The notes under the pieces were generated by a model. It did not search any database. It was not told where the DNA came from and was given only the letters and a program-made list of their open reading frames with translations. From an uncultured Prevotellaceae bacterium (GTDB lineage Bacteria; Bacteroidota; Bacteroidia; Bacteroidales; Bacteroidaceae), in assembly GCA_947166345.1 (NCBI GenBank), contig CAMVDU010000003.1, positions 51,549 to 115,548 on the forward strand: a stretch of DNA of 64,000 nucleotides, written 5' to 3'. The position numbers were made by a program, and so were the translations under genes. Positions 34,786-43,573 of the stretch are shown here, piece after piece (position 1 is the first letter of the stretch; each line of letters starts with the position of its first letter).

Positions 34786-35466
34786 ATGACAAAGAAACAA
34801 CTGAAAGCGGCTTTATTCGACCTCGACGGTGTGGTGTTCGACACCGAACCGCAGTATACCGTGTTCTGGGGCAGCCAGTGCCGACTCTATCATCCCGAAC
34901 AGCCTGGGCTTGAACATGTTATCAAAGGCTCTACCCTCGACCAGATATATGGTCGTTGGTGGACTGGTGAGCTGGAAAAGGAACGCGAGGTGGTGACAGC
35001 CAGACTCAACGCGTTCGAGGCACAGATGGACTTCGACTATATAGCCGGCTTCGAACAGCTCATCACCGATCTGCATGCTCATGGTGTCAAGACCGCTGTT
35101 GTCACCAGCAGCAATCAACCCAAGATGGAGAGCGTATATAGGAAGCGTCCTGAGTTCAAGACGCTGTTTGATGCTATTCTTACCAGCGAAGACTTTGCGG
35201 AGAGTAAACCTTCGCCCGACTGCTATCTGCGCGGAGCAGCCCGCTTTGGCGTACCCCCCGATGAGTGTATCGTCTTTGAAGACAGTTTCAACGGTCTGAA
35301 GTCGGGTAGGGCAGCCGGTATGACGGTGGTCGGTTTGGCAACGACAAATACGGAAGAAGCCATCCGTCCGTTCTCTGATATTCAGATAGCTGACTACACA
35401 CACATCAATTATAATACATTATACAAACTATGGCAGGATATCTTGTCAGCGACGAGCGCAAAGTAA
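34786..35466 (+). CDS. HAD-superfamily sugar-phosphate phosphatase-like hydrolase
   Basis: A 226-residue cytoplasmic phosphatase of the beta-phosphoglucomutase/phosphatase type. HAD motif I is [11 protein letters not shown], motif II VVTSSNQ, motif III the Lys of AESKPSPD, motif [13 protein letters not shown]. The cap is helical, between motifs I and II. Specific substrate unknown. Its last 37 bases overlap the panB start on the same strand, so the two are translationally coupled and probably one transcript. Start chosen at [12 protein letters not shown] because the promoter lies 9 bases upstream. Confidence 0.9.
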   Translation: MTKKQLKAALFDLDGVVFDTEPQYTVFWGSQCRLYHPEQPGLEHVIKGSTLDQIYGRWWTGELEKEREVVTARLNAFEAQMDFDYIAGFEQLITDLHAHGVKTAVVTSSNQPKMESVYRKRPEFKTLFDAILTSEDFAESKPSPDCYLRGAARFGVPPDECIVFEDSFNGLKSGRAAGMTVVGLATTNTEEAIRPFSDIQIADYTHINYNTLYKLWQDILSATSAK

Positions 35467-36251
35467 CGACCCGTCGCTTCATTGAAATGAAACAAAAGGG
35501 TGAGAAGATCTCGATGCTCACCTCCTACGATTTTACAACGGCAGGTATTGTGGACCGTGCTGGTATTGACGGTATACTCATTGGCGACTCCGCTTCGAAC
35601 GTGATGGTGGGCAACGCTACCACGCTTCCTATGACCGTCGATCAGATGATTTACCATGCACGGGCTGTGGTCAACGGTGTGAAGCGTGCCCTCGTGGTGT
35701 GCGACATGCCCTTCGGCTCGTATCAGACAGGACGTCACGATGGTGTGGTCAACGCCATCCGCATCATGAAAGAGAGCGGTTGTGACGCTGTGAAGATGGA
35801 AGGTGGTGTGGAGATTCTCGACACCGTGAAGGCTATCCTCGATGCAGGCATCCCCGTGATGGCTCATCTGGGACTGACCCCTCAAAGCATCAATAAGTTT
35901 GGTGGCTATGCCGTGCGTGCCAAAGAGGAGCGAGAGGCAGCCAAACTATTGAGTGATGCACAGGCGCTGGCCGAGGCCGGATGCTTTGCTGTGACATTAG
36001 AGAAAGTGCCGGCAGCACTGGCAGAACAGGTGACTAACGCCATCAGCGTTCCTACCATTGGCATTGGTGCTGGAGGCCATTGCGACGGACAGATATTGGT
36101 GGTAGCCGACATGCTGGGCATGAACCAGGGCTTCTCACCACGTTTCCTGCGGCGCTATGCCGACTTGAACGCTGTGATGACCGATGCCATCGGACAATAT
36201 GTGTCGGATGTCAAGAGCGGCGACTTCCCCAATGAGAGTGAATCTTATTGA
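35430..36251 (+). CDS. panB: 3-methyl-2-oxobutanoate hydroxymethyltransferase
   Basis: Makes ketopantoate from 2-oxoisovalerate and methylene-THF, the first step of pantothenate synthesis; its substrate also belongs to the valine/leucine route. The 273-residue TIM barrel shows [26 protein letters not shown] (metal-binding Asp), MPFGSYQ, VKMEGG and [16 protein letters not shown]. The start [17 protein letters not shown] is 37 bp inside the HAD gene. No panC or panD is present nearby. A short ATTGATA array separates it from uxaC. Confidence 0.96.
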   Translation: MAGYLVSDERKVTTRRFIEMKQKGEKISMLTSYDFTTAGIVDRAGIDGILIGDSASNVMVGNATTLPMTVDQMIYHARAVVNGVKRALVVCDMPFGSYQTGRHDGVVNAIRIMKESGCDAVKMEGGVEILDTVKAILDAGIPVMAHLGLTPQSINKFGGYAVRAKEEREAAKLLSDAQALAEAGCFAVTLEKVPAALAEQVTNAISVPTIGIGAGGHCDGQILVVADMLGMNQGFSPRFLRRYADLNAVMTDAIGQYVSDVKSGDFPNESESY

Positions 36252-36283
36252 ATTGATAATTGTGAATTGATAATGAAGAATTA
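36247..36283. repeat. 7-mer array AATTGATA/ATTGTGA after panB
   Basis: Degenerate ATTGATA/ATTGTGA units beginning in the panB stop codon; related to arrays at 28416 and 34002. Confidence 0.7.
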
Positions 36284-36310
36284 AGGTTTTACCAGATTAA
36301 CTATAAGACT

Positions 36311-37717
36311 ATGAAACAGTTTAATGACAAGAACTTTGTCCTTGACACCGAGGTGGCACAGGACCTGTATCACAACCATGCGGCTAAGATGCCCATCATT
36401 GACTACCACTGTCATCTGATTCCTGAGATGGTAGCAAAAGACCACCAGTTCAGCAGTATCACCGAGTTGTGGCTAGGTGGCGACCACTACAAATGGCGCG
36501 CTATGCGTACCAACGGTGTAGACGAACGCTTCTGCACAGGTAAGGATACCACCGACTGGGAGAAGTTTGAGAAGTGGGCTGAGACGGTGCCTTACACCTT
36601 CCGCAACCCCCTGTACCACTGGACTCACCTGGAGTTGAAGACCGCTTTCGGCATAGAGAAGCTGCTGAGTCCGAAGACAGCCCGTGAGATCTTCGACGAG
36701 TGTAATGAGAAACTGAAATTGCCAGAGTTCTCGGCTCGCGGTTTGATGCGTCATTACAACGTGGAGTGCGTGTGCACCACAGACGATCCTGTGGATGACC
36801 TGCACAACCATATTGAATATGCCAAGAACAAGGGCGAGAAAGACCCGATGATGATTCCTGCCTGGCGTCCCGACAAGGCTATGAACATTGAGAAACCCGA
36901 ATTTCCGAAGTATGTGGAGCAGCTGGCTCAGGTCAGTGGTGTCACCATCGTGAAGTTCGCTGATATGATCGATGCCTTGCAGAAACGTCATGACTTCTTT
37001 GCTGCTAACGGCTGCAAGTTGTCAGATCATGGTATTGAGGAGTTCTATGATGAGGACTATACCGATTCGCAGATTGAGACCATCTTCGAGAAAGCTATGC
37101 GTGGTCAGCAGCTGTCGGAGCATGAGGTGCGTCAGTATAAGAACTGCTTCCTCACGGTGATGGCCGAGATGGATGCAGACGCCAACTGGACACAGCAGTT
37201 CCACTATGGTGCCATCCGTGATAACAATACGAAGATGTACAATCAGCTGGGGCCTGACACAGGCTTCGACTCCATTGGTGAGTTCAATACCGCAAGGGCT
37301 ATGTCGCGTTTTCTGAACAAGCTGAACATGAAAGGTAAGCTCACACGCACCATTCTCTATACCTTGAACCCCTGTGCCAACGAGGTGATAGCCACTATGC
37401 TGGGTAACTTCCAGGGTGGTGAGCCAGGAAAGATACAGTTTGGATCAGGATGGTGGTTCAACGACCAGATGGATGGTATGATTCGTCAGATGAACGCCCT
37501 CTCGGTACTGGGGCTGCTGAGCCGCTTCGTGGGAATGTTGACCGACAGCCGTTCGTTCCTCAGCTATCCGCGTCATGAGTATTTCCGTCGTATCCTATGT
37601 AACCTGCTGGGCAATGACGTGGAACGTGGTTTGCTGCCTGATGACCGCGAGACACTTGGACGCATGGTTGAGGATATCAGCTATAACAATGCACGTCGCT
37701 ACTTTAAGTTTTACTAA
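36311..37717 (+). CDS. uxaC: Glucuronate isomerase
   Basis: Converts D-glucuronate to D-fructuronate (and galacturonate to tagaturonate) in uronic-acid catabolism. The 468-residue amidohydrolase-like barrel has IDYHCHLIPE near the N-terminus, VCTTDDPVDDLHNH, QFHYGAIRDNN, and GSGWWFNDQ with DSRSFLSYPRHEYFRR near the C-terminus, all family signatures. In this window it connects with the GH30/GH8 glucuronoxylan enzymes and pectin-type functions. No uxuA, uxuB or transporter is adjacent; a terminator follows. Confidence 0.97.
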   Translation: MKQFNDKNFVLDTEVAQDLYHNHAAKMPIIDYHCHLIPEMVAKDHQFSSITELWLGGDHYKWRAMRTNGVDERFCTGKDTTDWEKFEKWAETVPYTFRNPLYHWTHLELKTAFGIEKLLSPKTAREIFDECNEKLKLPEFSARGLMRHYNVECVCTTDDPVDDLHNHIEYAKNKGEKDPMMIPAWRPDKAMNIEKPEFPKYVEQLAQVSGVTIVKFADMIDALQKRHDFFAANGCKLSDHGIEEFYDEDYTDSQIETIFEKAMRGQQLSEHEVRQYKNCFLTVMAEMDADANWTQQFHYGAIRDNNTKMYNQLGPDTGFDSIGEFNTARAMSRFLNKLNMKGKLTRTILYTLNPCANEVIATMLGNFQGGEPGKIQFGSGWWFNDQMDGMIRQMNALSVLGLLSRFVGMLTDSRSFLSYPRHEYFRRILCNLLGNDVERGLLPDDRETLGRMVEDISYNNARRYFKFY

Positions 37718-37740
37718 GCGTTTTTTGTAATCAATATGAG

Positions 37741-37769
37741 GGGAGTTTAAAAAACTCCCTTCTTTTTTT
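37741..37769 (+). terminator. Terminator after uxaC
   Basis: GGGAGTTT pairs with AAACTCCC (8 bp), followed by TTC and seven T. Confidence 0.9.
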
Positions 37770-37790
37770 GTTTAATTCGAAAAATAGCAG

Positions 37791-37798
37791 TACCTTTG
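37791..37798 (+). promoter_or_regulatory. Promoter of the Wza-like gene
   Basis: TACCTTTG, 28 bases before the ATG at 37827. Confidence 0.75.
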
Positions 37799-37826
37799 CA
37801 ACCAAATTGAAATATAAGTTTGAATT

Positions 37827-38624
37827 ATGAAGGTTATTAGAAAAATTTTCTATTCATTGACGGCTGTCCTGGTGCTGGCCAGTTGCGGCAGTCAGAAAGA
37901 TGTTCCCTATTTCCAGAATTCAGAATCGGTGGATTTGTCTAAGTCGCAATACCTCTATGATGCACGTATCATGCCAAAGGATCAGCTGACCATCACAGTG
38001 AGTACCTTGGACGATCAGGCTGCTGTTCCTTTCAATCTGACGGTGCCGACACCTCAATCGGTTAATAATCGTAGTAGCTATTCACAGGCAATGTTGCAGG
38101 TTTATCTAGTTGACAATGCCGGATTCATCAATTTCCCTGTTATTGGACAGCTGAAGGTTGGCGGTTTGACAAAGTCTGAAGCCGAGAAGATGATTGAGGA
38201 TAAGATACGTCCTTATATGGCTGCCGAGGAAAACCCCATTGTTACGGTGCGTATGACTGGTTACCAGATTTCGGTGCTTGGTGAGGTGGGTCGTCCTGGT
38301 ACGTTTACTGTGTCGCGCGAGAAGATTTCTATTCTTGAGGCTTTGGCACAGGCTGGTGACCTGACCATCTACGGTCAGCGTAAGAATGTGCAGCTGATTC
38401 GTGAGGATGCCACTGGCAAGAAGTCAATCTATGTGTTTGACCTGACTGATGCCGACATCATCAATTCACCTTATTTCTATCTGCAACAGAACGATGTGGT
38501 TTATGTGACACCTAACAAGGTGAAGGCCCAGAACTCGAGTGTGGGTAGTATGACAACACTCTGGTTCTCTGCTACATCGATACTCATCTCGTTGACATCG
38601 CTGTTGTATAACATTCTGAAATAA
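37827..38624 (+). CDS. Polysaccharide export lipoprotein (Wza-like)
   Basis: A 265-residue outer-membrane lipoprotein of the polysaccharide biosynthesis/export family. The signal sequence ends in the lipobox LVLASC (Cys ~20). The Poly_export domain follows (YLYDARIMPKDQLTITVST), then an SLBB-like repeat (GYQISVLGEVGRPGTFTV...ILEALAQAGDLTIYGQR), and a C-terminal hydrophobic helix (TTLWFSATSILISLTSLLYNIL) that would cross the outer membrane. It should export capsule or exopolysaccharide. No Wzc kinase or glycosyltransferases are adjacent; it is bounded by terminators on both sides, so it stands alone. Confidence 0.9.
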   Translation: MKVIRKIFYSLTAVLVLASCGSQKDVPYFQNSESVDLSKSQYLYDARIMPKDQLTITVSTLDDQAAVPFNLTVPTPQSVNNRSSYSQAMLQVYLVDNAGFINFPVIGQLKVGGLTKSEAEKMIEDKIRPYMAAEENPIVTVRMTGYQISVLGEVGRPGTFTVSREKISILEALAQAGDLTIYGQRKNVQLIREDATGKKSIYVFDLTDADIINSPYFYLQQNDVVYVTPNKVKAQNSSVGSMTTLWFSATSILISLTSLLYNILK

Positions 38625-38633
38625 TCGAAAGGA

Positions 38634-38666
38634 AAGAGGTGAGAGCAATCTCACCTCTTATATTAT
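38634..38666 (+). terminator. Terminator after the Wza-like gene
   Basis: AAGAGGTGAGA-GCAA-TCTCACCTCTT: perfect 11-bp stem followed by an A/T-rich tract. Confidence 0.88.
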
Positions 38667-38695
38667 ATTTATTGCACCATCATTAAAAATGTAGA

Positions 38696-39424
38696 ATGAG
38701 GTATTTCGTCACTTTGAGTTACGATGGTACGCGCTTTCACGGTTGGCAGATACAGCCTAACGGCATCTCTGTGCAGGGCGAACTGGAGCATGGATTGTCC
38801 TTGCTGCTGCGTACCACTGTTCAGGTGACGGGTGCCGGACGTACCGATGCAGGCGTCCACGCACGGATGATGATTGCTCATTTCGATTTTGATGGTGATG
38901 TGGACTGTCAGCAGTTGGCCTACAAGCTTAACAAACTGTTGCCGCAGGATATTGCTGTTCAGAAAATAGAACCCGTGGTAGCTGACTTGCATGCTCGTTT
39001 TTCAGCCACCTCGCGCACGTACTATTATTATCTGCACACGACAAAAGATCCGTTTCAGCGTCATTACTCGTGCGAGCTTCACTATCCGTTGGACTTCGAG
39101 CTGATGAACCGTGCGGCAGCTATGTTGTTGGACTACGAGGACTTCGGCGCCTTCTGCAAAAGTCATGCCGATGTGAAGACGACGTTCTGTCATGTGACGG
39201 AGGCCCGTTGGGTACAACTCTCTGACTATGAGTGGCGTTTTGAGATTACTGCCAATCGCTTCCTTCGTAACATGGTACGTGCCGTTGTAGGCACGCTGAT
39301 TGAGGTGGGGCGGGGAAGACTATCCCTTGATGACTTCTGCCGTGTGGTTGAAGGCAAACGGCGTAGTGATGCGGGTGAGTCGATGCCTGGCAATGCCCTT
39401 TTCCTTGTAGATATCAAGTATTGA
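38696..39424 (+). CDS. truA: tRNA pseudouridine(38-40) synthase
   Basis: Converts U38-U40 of tRNA anticodon arms to pseudouridine. The 242-residue enzyme has catalytic D51 in GAGRTDAGVHA, the N-terminal YDGTRFHGWQ, and FLRNMVRAVVGTLIEVGRG near the C-terminus. Length is typical. The start is 29 bases after the preceding terminator region; no clear TAnnTTTG element was found there. A composite GTGAATA repeat separates it from the DMT transporter gene. Confidence 0.96.
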   Translation: MRYFVTLSYDGTRFHGWQIQPNGISVQGELEHGLSLLLRTTVQVTGAGRTDAGVHARMMIAHFDFDGDVDCQQLAYKLNKLLPQDIAVQKIEPVVADLHARFSATSRTYYYYLHTTKDPFQRHYSCELHYPLDFELMNRAAAMLLDYEDFGAFCKSHADVKTTFCHVTEARWVQLSDYEWRFEITANRFLRNMVRAVVGTLIEVGRGRLSLDDFCRVVEGKRRSDAGESMPGNALFLVDIKY

Positions 39425-39431
39425 CATGAAT

Positions 39432-39467
39432 AGCGGTAGCATATTATTCACTTTTCACTCTTCACTT
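39432..39467. repeat. GTGAATA-type array with conserved tail, copy 3 (inverted)
   Basis: Inverted orientation: AGCGGTAGCATATTATTCAC, then TTTTCAC, TCTTCAC; it ends directly before the DMT gene ATG. Confidence 0.78.
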
Positions 39468-39469
39468 AA

Positions 39470-40387
39470 ATGTGGTTATTATTAGCATTCTTGTCGGCAG
39501 CTGGCTTGGGTATATATGACTCCCTGAAGAAGAAGTCGCTCAAGGGTAATGCCGTCATCCCCGTATTATTCCTCAATACCCTGTTCTCTTCACTTATCTT
39601 CCTGCCCTTCATTGTTGTAAGCACTTCAAGTACCTTACTCGAAGGTACTATCTTCCAGGTAGGTTCAGGAGGATGGGAGGTTCATCGTTATATTGTATTG
39701 AAGGCAGCCATCGTGTTGTCGAGTTGGATTTTGGGCTACTTTGGTATGAAGCATTTGCCATTAACCATCGTTGGTCCCATTAACGCTACACGTCCTGTAA
39801 TGGTGCTCGTAGGCGCACTCTTGTTCTTTGGTGAACGTCTGAACCTGTGGCAGTGGATAGGTGTCATCTTGGCCGTTGCCAGTTTCCTGCTGTTGAGCAG
39901 AAGTGGAAAGAAAGAGGGTATAGACTTTATACACGACCATTGGATATACATGATTGTTGGCGCTGCTGTTTTGGGCGCTTTAAGCGGACTCTATGACAAA
40001 TACCTGATGGCACCGCAAAGCGAGGGTGGGGTAGGTCTCGACCGCATGATGGTACAGTCGTGGTACAACATCTATCAATGTGGTATGATGCTGGTGATGC
40101 TCATGCTGCTATGGTGGCCCAAGCACAAGCAGACAACGCCCTTCCACTGGGATTGGGCCATTATTGGCATTAGTCTGTTTTTGTCGGCAGCCGACTTTAT
40201 GTATTTCTATGCCTTGTCATTACCGTCGGCAATGATCAGTATTGTGTCAATGATACGCAGAGGAAGTGTGATTGTAAGTTTCATTTGTGGCGCGCTTTTC
40301 TTCCGTGAAAAGAACCTCAAAGCTAAAGCATTCGACCTAGCGTTGGTGCTCCTAGGCATGATATTCCTTTATATAGGTAGTAAATAA
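39470..40387 (+). CDS. DMT/EamA-type membrane transporter
   Basis: A 305-residue inner-membrane protein with ten hydrophobic segments in two EamA-like halves, beginning MWLLLAFLSAAGLGIYDSLKKKSLKGNAVIPVLF. The first half ends in YFGMKHLPLTIVGPINATRPVMVLVGALLFFGERL, and the second half ends in SMIRRGSVIVSFICGALFFREKNLKAKAFDLALVLLGMIFLYIGS, the typical repeat. It would transport a small metabolite; substrate unknown. No obvious own promoter, so likely transcribed with truA. nfeD follows with its own promoter. Confidence 0.88.
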   Translation: MWLLLAFLSAAGLGIYDSLKKKSLKGNAVIPVLFLNTLFSSLIFLPFIVVSTSSTLLEGTIFQVGSGGWEVHRYIVLKAAIVLSSWILGYFGMKHLPLTIVGPINATRPVMVLVGALLFFGERLNLWQWIGVILAVASFLLLSRSGKKEGIDFIHDHWIYMIVGAAVLGALSGLYDKYLMAPQSEGGVGLDRMMVQSWYNIYQCGMMLVMLMLLWWPKHKQTTPFHWDWAIIGISLFLSAADFMYFYALSLPSAMISIVSMIRRGSVIVSFICGALFFREKNLKAKAFDLALVLLGMIFLYIGSK

Positions 40388-40422
40388 ATGTTATAATATT
40401 TGGCTATACGACGAAATCTTTG

Positions 40423-40430
40423 TAACTTTG
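40423..40430 (+). promoter_or_regulatory. nfeD-like gene -7 promoter element
   Basis: TAACTTTG, 29 bases before ATG 40460, inside the longer ORF of the track. Confidence 0.7.
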
Positions 40431-40459
40431 TCGGCACAAAAAGTAAAAGATTGTCAGTT

Positions 40460-40912
40460 ATGATTGAATATTTCATTGCAAACTTATGGCAGGCGTGGGC
40501 TATTGTAGCTGTCATTTGTCTTATTCTTGAGTTGACATCGGGCGATTTCTTCTTCTGTAGTTTTGCCATAGGAGCTGCCATTGCTGCGGTTGCCAGTGTT
40601 CTGTTCCCAACGTTCTGGGTACAATTAGGTGTGTTCGCAGTGGTTAGTGTGGTAAGCATTTGGTGGCTACGTCCCTTAGTGTTACGTTATATGCACAAAG
40701 GCGAAAAACAGCGAGCAAGCAACTACGATGCAATGGTGGGCCGTCGTGGACGGGTGAGTCAAACTGTTCCTGTAGATGGCTTTGGTCGTGTGGCTATTGA
40801 TGGCGACGACTGGAAGGCCCAGAGTGCAGACCATGTGGCATTGCCTGTGGGAACGCCTGTGCGTGTGGTGGCTATCGAGAGTATTATCATTTCTGTAACT
40901 AAAGAACAATAA
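40460..40912 (+). CDS. NfeD family membrane protein
   Basis: A 150-residue protein with three hydrophobic segments (WQAWAIVAVICLILELT, FAIGAAIAAVASVLFPTFWVQ, LGVFAVVSVVSIWWL) followed by the C-terminal OB-fold domain (GRRGRVSQTVPVDGFGRVAIDGDDWKAQS). It is the short NfeD form without a ClpP-like domain. It stands 13 bp upstream of an SPFH gene; NfeD and stomatin-like proteins work as a pair in membrane microdomains. The start MIEYF is chosen because the promoter lies between it and the upstream in-frame start. Confidence 0.88.
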   Translation: MIEYFIANLWQAWAIVAVICLILELTSGDFFFCSFAIGAAIAAVASVLFPTFWVQLGVFAVVSVVSIWWLRPLVLRYMHKGEKQRASNYDAMVGRRGRVSQTVPVDGFGRVAIDGDDWKAQSADHVALPVGTPVRVVAIESIIISVTKEQ

Positions 40913-40925
40913 ACATATCACAATT

Positions 40926-41882
40926 ATGATTTCTCCCATTACCTACGTATTGATTGCCATTGCTATTCTGGCTATCATCTTTGTGAAAAAGACCTTAGTG
41001 ATTATTCCGCAGTCGGAAACAAAGATTATCGAACGACTTGGACGCTACCACGCTACGCTGAAGCCTGGTATCAATATCATTATTCCTTTTATTGATAAAG
41101 CCAAGAACATCGTTGTGTTGCGTCATGGCCGTTACGTTTATAGCAATAATATCGACTTGCGCGAACAGGTCTATGACTTCCCTAAGCAGAATGTGATTAC
41201 CAAGGATAACGTGCAGACCGAGATCAATGCCTTGCTTTATTTCCAGATCATGGATCCGTTCAAGGCAACCTATGAAATTGACAATCTTCCCAACGCTATT
41301 GAGAAGCTGACGCAGACGACCCTGCGTAATATCATTGGTGAGCTTGAACTCGACGAGACGCTGACCTCACGCGACACGATTAACACCAAACTGCGTGCCG
41401 TTCTTGATGATGCTACGGATAAGTGGGGTGTCAAGGTGAACCGTGTTGAGCTGCAGGATATCACACCTCCTTCAACTGTTTTGAATGCGATGGAGAAACA
41501 GATGCAGGCCGAGCGTAACAAGCGTGCGCAGATTCTGACATCGGAAGGTGAGAAGGCTGCTGAGATTCTAGCTTCAGAAGGTGAGAAGACTGCTATGATC
41601 AACCGTGCCGAAGCACAGAAACAACAGCAGATACTTCATGCTGAAGGTGAGGCCCAGGCCCGCATTCGTAAGGCTGAGGCTGAGGCCAAGGCTATCGAAC
41701 TGATTTCTGAGGCTGTGGGTAAGTCAACCAATCCTGCCAACTACCTGTTGGCTCAGAAGTACATACAAATGCTTGAACAACTGGCTCAGGGCGACAAGAC
41801 CAAGACTGTCTATCTGCCCTACGAGGCTACCAACCTGATGGGTTCTATCGGTGGCATTAAAGAACTCTTCAAGGGCGAATAA
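40926..41882 (+). CDS. SPFH/stomatin-like protein (QmcA/HflC type)
   Basis: A 318-residue membrane-anchored scaffold: an N-terminal membrane segment (TYVLIAIAILAIIFVKKTLVIIP), the SPFH/band 7 domain (residues ~30-180, VYDFPKQNVITKDNVQTEINALLYFQ), then a long coiled coil rich in Glu, Ala, Lys and Gln (EGEKAAEILASEGEKTAMINRAEAQ). It would organise membrane domains or modulate proteolysis. It is paired with NfeD and followed 9 bp later by dapA, so the three may be one transcript. Confidence 0.92.
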   Translation: MISPITYVLIAIAILAIIFVKKTLVIIPQSETKIIERLGRYHATLKPGINIIIPFIDKAKNIVVLRHGRYVYSNNIDLREQVYDFPKQNVITKDNVQTEINALLYFQIMDPFKATYEIDNLPNAIEKLTQTTLRNIIGELELDETLTSRDTINTKLRAVLDDATDKWGVKVNRVELQDITPPSTVLNAMEKQMQAERNKRAQILTSEGEKAAEILASEGEKTAMINRAEAQKQQQILHAEGEAQARIRKAEAEAKAIELISEAVGKSTNPANYLLAQKYIQMLEQLAQGDKTKTVYLPYEATNLMGSIGGIKELFKGE

Positions 41883-41890
41883 CATAATTT

Positions 41891-42778
41891 ATGGTATATA
41901 ATATTTTCAAAGGACTCGGCATTGCCCTTGTCACTCCCTTCAAACAGGACGGCTCCGTTGACTACGAAGCAATCCTGCGTTTGGTGGATTATCAGTTAGA
42001 GAATGGTGCCGATTTCTTTTGTATCTTGGCTACTACGGGTGAGACGCCAACGTTAACGGCAGAAGAGAAACAACGCATCAAGGACTTAGTCGTCGATAAA
42101 GTTCAGGCACGTGTTCCTATTCTGATGGGATGTGGCGGCAATAATACAGCAGCCATCGTAGAGGAACTTAAAACAGGTGACTTCAAGGGTATTGATGGTG
42201 TTCTCAGCGTGTGCCCTTATTATAATAAGCCATCTCAGGAAGGTTTGTACCAGCACTTTAAGGCTATTGCTGCTGCCACGTCTCTGCCAGTGGTGCTCTA
42301 TAATGTACCTGGACGTACTGGCGTTAACCTGCAGGCTGCCACAACGGTTCGTTTGGCACGCGACTGTCAGAACATTGTAGCCATCAAGGAGGCAAGCGGT
42401 AATTTGGAGCAGGTTGACGAGATCATTAAGAATAAACCCAAAGACTTTGATGTCATCTCTGGTGACGATGCCCTGACGTTCCCGATGGTCTCTTGTGGTG
42501 CCGTAGGTGTTATCTCCGTTATTGGCAATGCCTTGCCTAAGGAGTTCTCGAAGATGATACGTTTGCAGATGCGTGGTGAATATGACCCTGCCCGCAAGAT
42601 ACATCATCGTTTCACGGATCTCTTCTCGCTGCTCTTTGTCGATGGTAATCCTGCTGGTGTCAAGGCAATGCTCCATGAGATGGGCTTCATTGAGAATGTA
42701 CTTCGTCTGCCTTTGGTTCCCACACGTATCACCACCCGTCAGCGTATGAGTGAGATTATGCGTGAACTTAAGATTTAG
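41891..42778 (+). CDS. dapA: 4-hydroxy-tetrahydrodipicolinate synthase
   Basis: Condenses pyruvate with aspartate semialdehyde, the branch step to lysine and diaminopimelate. The 295-residue (beta/alpha)8 enzyme has the Schiff-base Lys K166 in VAIKEASGN, the proton-relay Y137 in VLYNVPGRTG, and ILATTGETPTLT near residue 50. It starts 9 bp after the SPFH gene stop and is followed by a strong terminator. The Val-Thr-Pro-Phe N-terminus and length are normal for the family. Confidence 0.96.
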   Translation: MVYNIFKGLGIALVTPFKQDGSVDYEAILRLVDYQLENGADFFCILATTGETPTLTAEEKQRIKDLVVDKVQARVPILMGCGGNNTAAIVEELKTGDFKGIDGVLSVCPYYNKPSQEGLYQHFKAIAAATSLPVVLYNVPGRTGVNLQAATTVRLARDCQNIVAIKEASGNLEQVDEIIKNKPKDFDVISGDDALTFPMVSCGAVGVISVIGNALPKEFSKMIRLQMRGEYDPARKIHHRFTDLFSLLFVDGNPAGVKAMLHEMGFIENVLRLPLVPTRITTRQRMSEIMRELKI

Positions 42779-42811
42779 ATCTGATGAACTTGTAAGAGGT
42801 ACATATACAAG

Positions 42812-42850
42812 CAGAAACCCCAGATACCTGAGTAGGTGTCTGGGGTTCTG
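42812..42850 (+). terminator. Terminator after dapA
   Basis: CAGAAACCCCAGATACCT pairs with AGGTGTCTGGGGTTCTG (one bulge, one G-U), 3-base loop, followed by TGTTTG. It could also serve the convergent rpmA transcript. Confidence 0.8.
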
Positions 42851-42880
42851 TGTTTGTTTGGAATAAGTTGTTTGCTTTCT

Positions 42881-43144
42881 TTAGGCTTCAGCGTTGGGTA
42901 TTACTGAAACAACGCTCTTGTTGTACTTTCCTTTGTGGAAATTAACGGTGCCGTCAATGAGGGCATAGAGCGTATCATCCTTACCAATAGCCACGCCGTT
43001 ACCGGGATTGTGCTTAGTACCACGCTGACGAACGATGATGTTGCCGGCAAGTACTTTCTGTCCACCCCAGATCTTCACGCCAAGTCGCTGAGCTGCACTC
43101 TCGCGACCGTTCTTAGAACTACCTACACCTTTCTTATGTGCCAT
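42881..43144 (-). CDS. rpmA: 50S ribosomal protein L27
   Basis: An 87-residue basic ribosomal protein starting [29 protein letters not shown], with the conserved glycine- and lysine-rich N-terminal tail that reaches the peptidyl-transferase centre and no cleaved N-terminal extension. It lies 14 bp after rplU in the usual rplU-rpmA order and converges with dapA. Confidence 0.98.
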   Translation of the reverse strand: MAHKKGVGSSKNGRESAAQRLGVKIWGGQKVLAGNIIVRQRGTKHNPGNGVAIGKDDTLYALIDGTVNFHKGKYNKSVVSVIPNAEA

Positions 43145-43158
43145 AATTCTGTTCCTCC

Positions 43159-43476
43159 TTAAGCGATTACTTGTTTAACTTCAACCTGAGTGAACTGCTC
43201 ACGGTGGCCGTTCTTCTTGCGATAGTCCTTACGACGCTTCATCTTGAAAACGATGACCTTGTCGCCCTTAACCAGCGGGTTCACTACTTCAACTACTACT
43301 TTTGCACCTTCTACGGTGGGTGCGCCAACCTTGACAGCGCCGTCGGCATCTACGAGCAGCACCTTGTCAAACTCAACAGTCTTGCCTGCCTCCACGTCCT
43401 TGATGTGGTGCACGAAAAGCTTCTTGCCTTCTTCTACCTTGAACTGTTGACCCTGGATTTCTACAATTGCGTACAT
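43159..43476 (-). CDS. rplU: 50S ribosomal protein L21
   Basis: A 105-residue 50S protein: [25 protein letters not shown] start, [22 protein letters not shown] middle, and [28 protein letters not shown] as the C-terminal RNA-binding part. First gene of the rplU-rpmA operon, with a ~85-base 5' leader that contains a perfect short hairpin. Promoter TACCTTTG at 43566-43573. Confidence 0.98.
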   Translation of the reverse strand: MYAIVEIQGQQFKVEEGKKLFVHHIKDVEAGKTVEFDKVLLVDADGAVKVGAPTVEGAKVVVEVVNPLVKGDKVIVFKMKRRKDYRKKNGHREQFTQVEVKQVIA

Positions 43477-43560
43477 TGCTTTTTTTGTTGTATTTAGGGG
43501 TTTTTCCGTAAGGCGATATACGTTCGTATATACTTAACACAGCCTCCGCGGACTCTTTCG
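43477..43560 (-). promoter_or_regulatory. 5' leader of rplU-rpmA, possible autoregulatory structure
   Basis: Between the predicted transcription start and rplU lie ~85 bases containing a perfect 7-bp hairpin ATATACG-AA-CGTATAT (43516-43531) and a CCGCGG palindrome. Ribosomal-protein leaders often bind their own product; that this one does is inference. Confidence 0.4.
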
Positions 43561-43565
43561 GGGTG

Positions 43566-43573
43566 CAAAGGTA
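43566..43573 (-). promoter_or_regulatory. rplU -7 promoter element
   Basis: TACCTTTG on the minus strand, ~90 bases before the ATG. Confidence 0.75.
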
